The notes beneath the pieces were generated by a model. That model was not told where the DNA came from, ran no database searches, and saw only the letters and a program-made list of their open reading frames with translations. Shown here in pieces: positions 7,049 through 7,252 of a stretch of 7,252 nt of DNA. The stretch is from assembly GCA_043756665.1 (NCBI GenBank), contig JAYUQR010000137.1, forward strand, positions 1 to 7,252, read 5' to 3'. The translations under genes were made by a program, and so were the position numbers. The number at the start of each line of letters is the position of its first letter. Position 1 is the stretch's first letter. The DNA comes from STC-74 sp043756665 (GTDB lineage: Bacteria; Patescibacteriota; Gracilibacteria; BD1-5; UBA2023).

Positions 7049-7117
7049 GTCATTCGTCGTTTACGAGAATCTGTTCCAATTCTTCTTATAGATACAGATT
7101 CTCCTTCGGAGAATGAC
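7049..7117. repeat. Second, diverged GTCATTC nested palindromic repeat
   Basis: GTCATTC (7049-7055) and GAATGAC (7111-7117) form the outer pair. Inside, GAGAATCTGT (7065-7074) pairs with ACAGATTCTC (7094-7103), and a local hairpin TTCTCC/GGAGAA lies at the right end. The order of parts matches the unit at 6931-6982 (outer GTCATTC/GAATGAC, inner GAATC/GATTC), but the loop is longer and the GC-rich arms differ. I read it as the same family. Confidence 0.7.
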
Positions 7118-7187
7118 CAAGGAAAGGAAAAGAAATAATGATACGTAAGTGAATATATGTTAAGTCCAAACACATCCTTTCACTAAA

Positions 7188-7248
7188 ATAGAAAAAGTGG
7201 GTATACTGAATTCGCTAAAAATATCAGTACTTAACCCACTTTTTCTAT
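7188..7248. terminator. Long hairpin at the window edge, terminator-like
   Basis: A 15-bp perfect stem pairs 7188-7202 (ATAGAAAAAGTGGGT) with 7234-7248 (ACCCACTTTTTCTAT). Inside the loop TACTGA (7204-7209) pairs with TCAGTA (7224-7229). The A5-GTGGGT/ACCCAC-T5 layout resembles a bidirectional terminator, but a 31-base interior is long for one. It could equally be a structured RNA element or the terminal repeat of something continuing to the right. Confidence 0.55.
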
Positions 7249-7252
7249 GCCA

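Larger units (their letters stand above)
6763..7252. other. Gene-poor stretch with a cluster of hairpins
   Basis: No convincing coding frame is seen on either strand, with TGA read as stop or as Gly. The stretch instead contains five separate inverted-repeat structures, listed individually, in AT-rich sequence. It looks like an intergenic island collecting terminators and palindromic repeats next to whatever gene lies beyond the right edge. Confidence 0.6.

Noticed and set aside
6870..7117. CRISPR array
   Set aside because: The repeats are unequal, palindromic as a whole and not separated by unique spacers of constant length.
6763..7252. tRNA or other known RNA gene in the gene-poor stretch
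   Set aside because: No acceptor/T-loop signature (GTTCRA with a matching 7-bp acceptor) is visible; the stems are simple palindromes.

Overview
The window comes from a bacterium that reads UGA as glycine (NCBI translation table 25). Under the standard code every gene here is broken by in-frame TGA. Reading TGA as Gly fuses the pieces into intact proteins, and in translation initiation factor IF-2 the TGAs fall at positions where IF-2 proteins carry glycine. No gene ends in TGA; all stops are TAA or TAG. This code is known from Candidatus Gracilibacteria (BD1-5) and Absconditabacteria (SR1) of the Patescibacteria/CPR. The window does not separate these two groups. All coordinates below assume TGA = Gly.

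Layout, left to right. (1) The 3' part of an unrecognised plus-strand gene (2-610) meets, tail to tail, a minus-strand PAS-PAS-GAF sensor protein with no output domain (607-1884). Their TAG stops share one CTAG. (2) Further along the minus strand is a complete AAA-type ATPase of the DUF4143 family (1956-3089). It is flanked by a short copy of the infB 3' end (1920-1946) on one side and by a 70-bp near-perfect palindrome (3122-3191) plus the true infB 3' end (3259-3285) on the other. This looks like a small module inserted at the end of infB. (3) A full-length infB (3259-5730, minus) encodes IF-2 with all five G motifs. Its leader has a promoter-like sequence and a perfect inverted repeat. (4) A divergent plus-strand gene of unknown function (5965-6549) is AT-rich and uses UGA heavily. 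(5) A possible small minus-strand ORF (6526-6762) converges on it. (6) The last ~490 bases hold no convincing gene. They carry a cluster of hairpins: two terminator-like stems, three members of a GTCATTC-type palindromic repeat family, and a long stem at the window edge.

The genes do not form one pathway. infB is the housekeeping anchor; the rest looks like accessory sequence (orphan sensor, DUF4143 ATPase, two unrecognised proteins) separated by palindromes. No tRNA, rRNA, CRISPR array, integrase or transposase is visible. The clearest points for follow-up are the genetic code, the infB 3'-end duplication around the ATPase, and the nested palindromic repeats.
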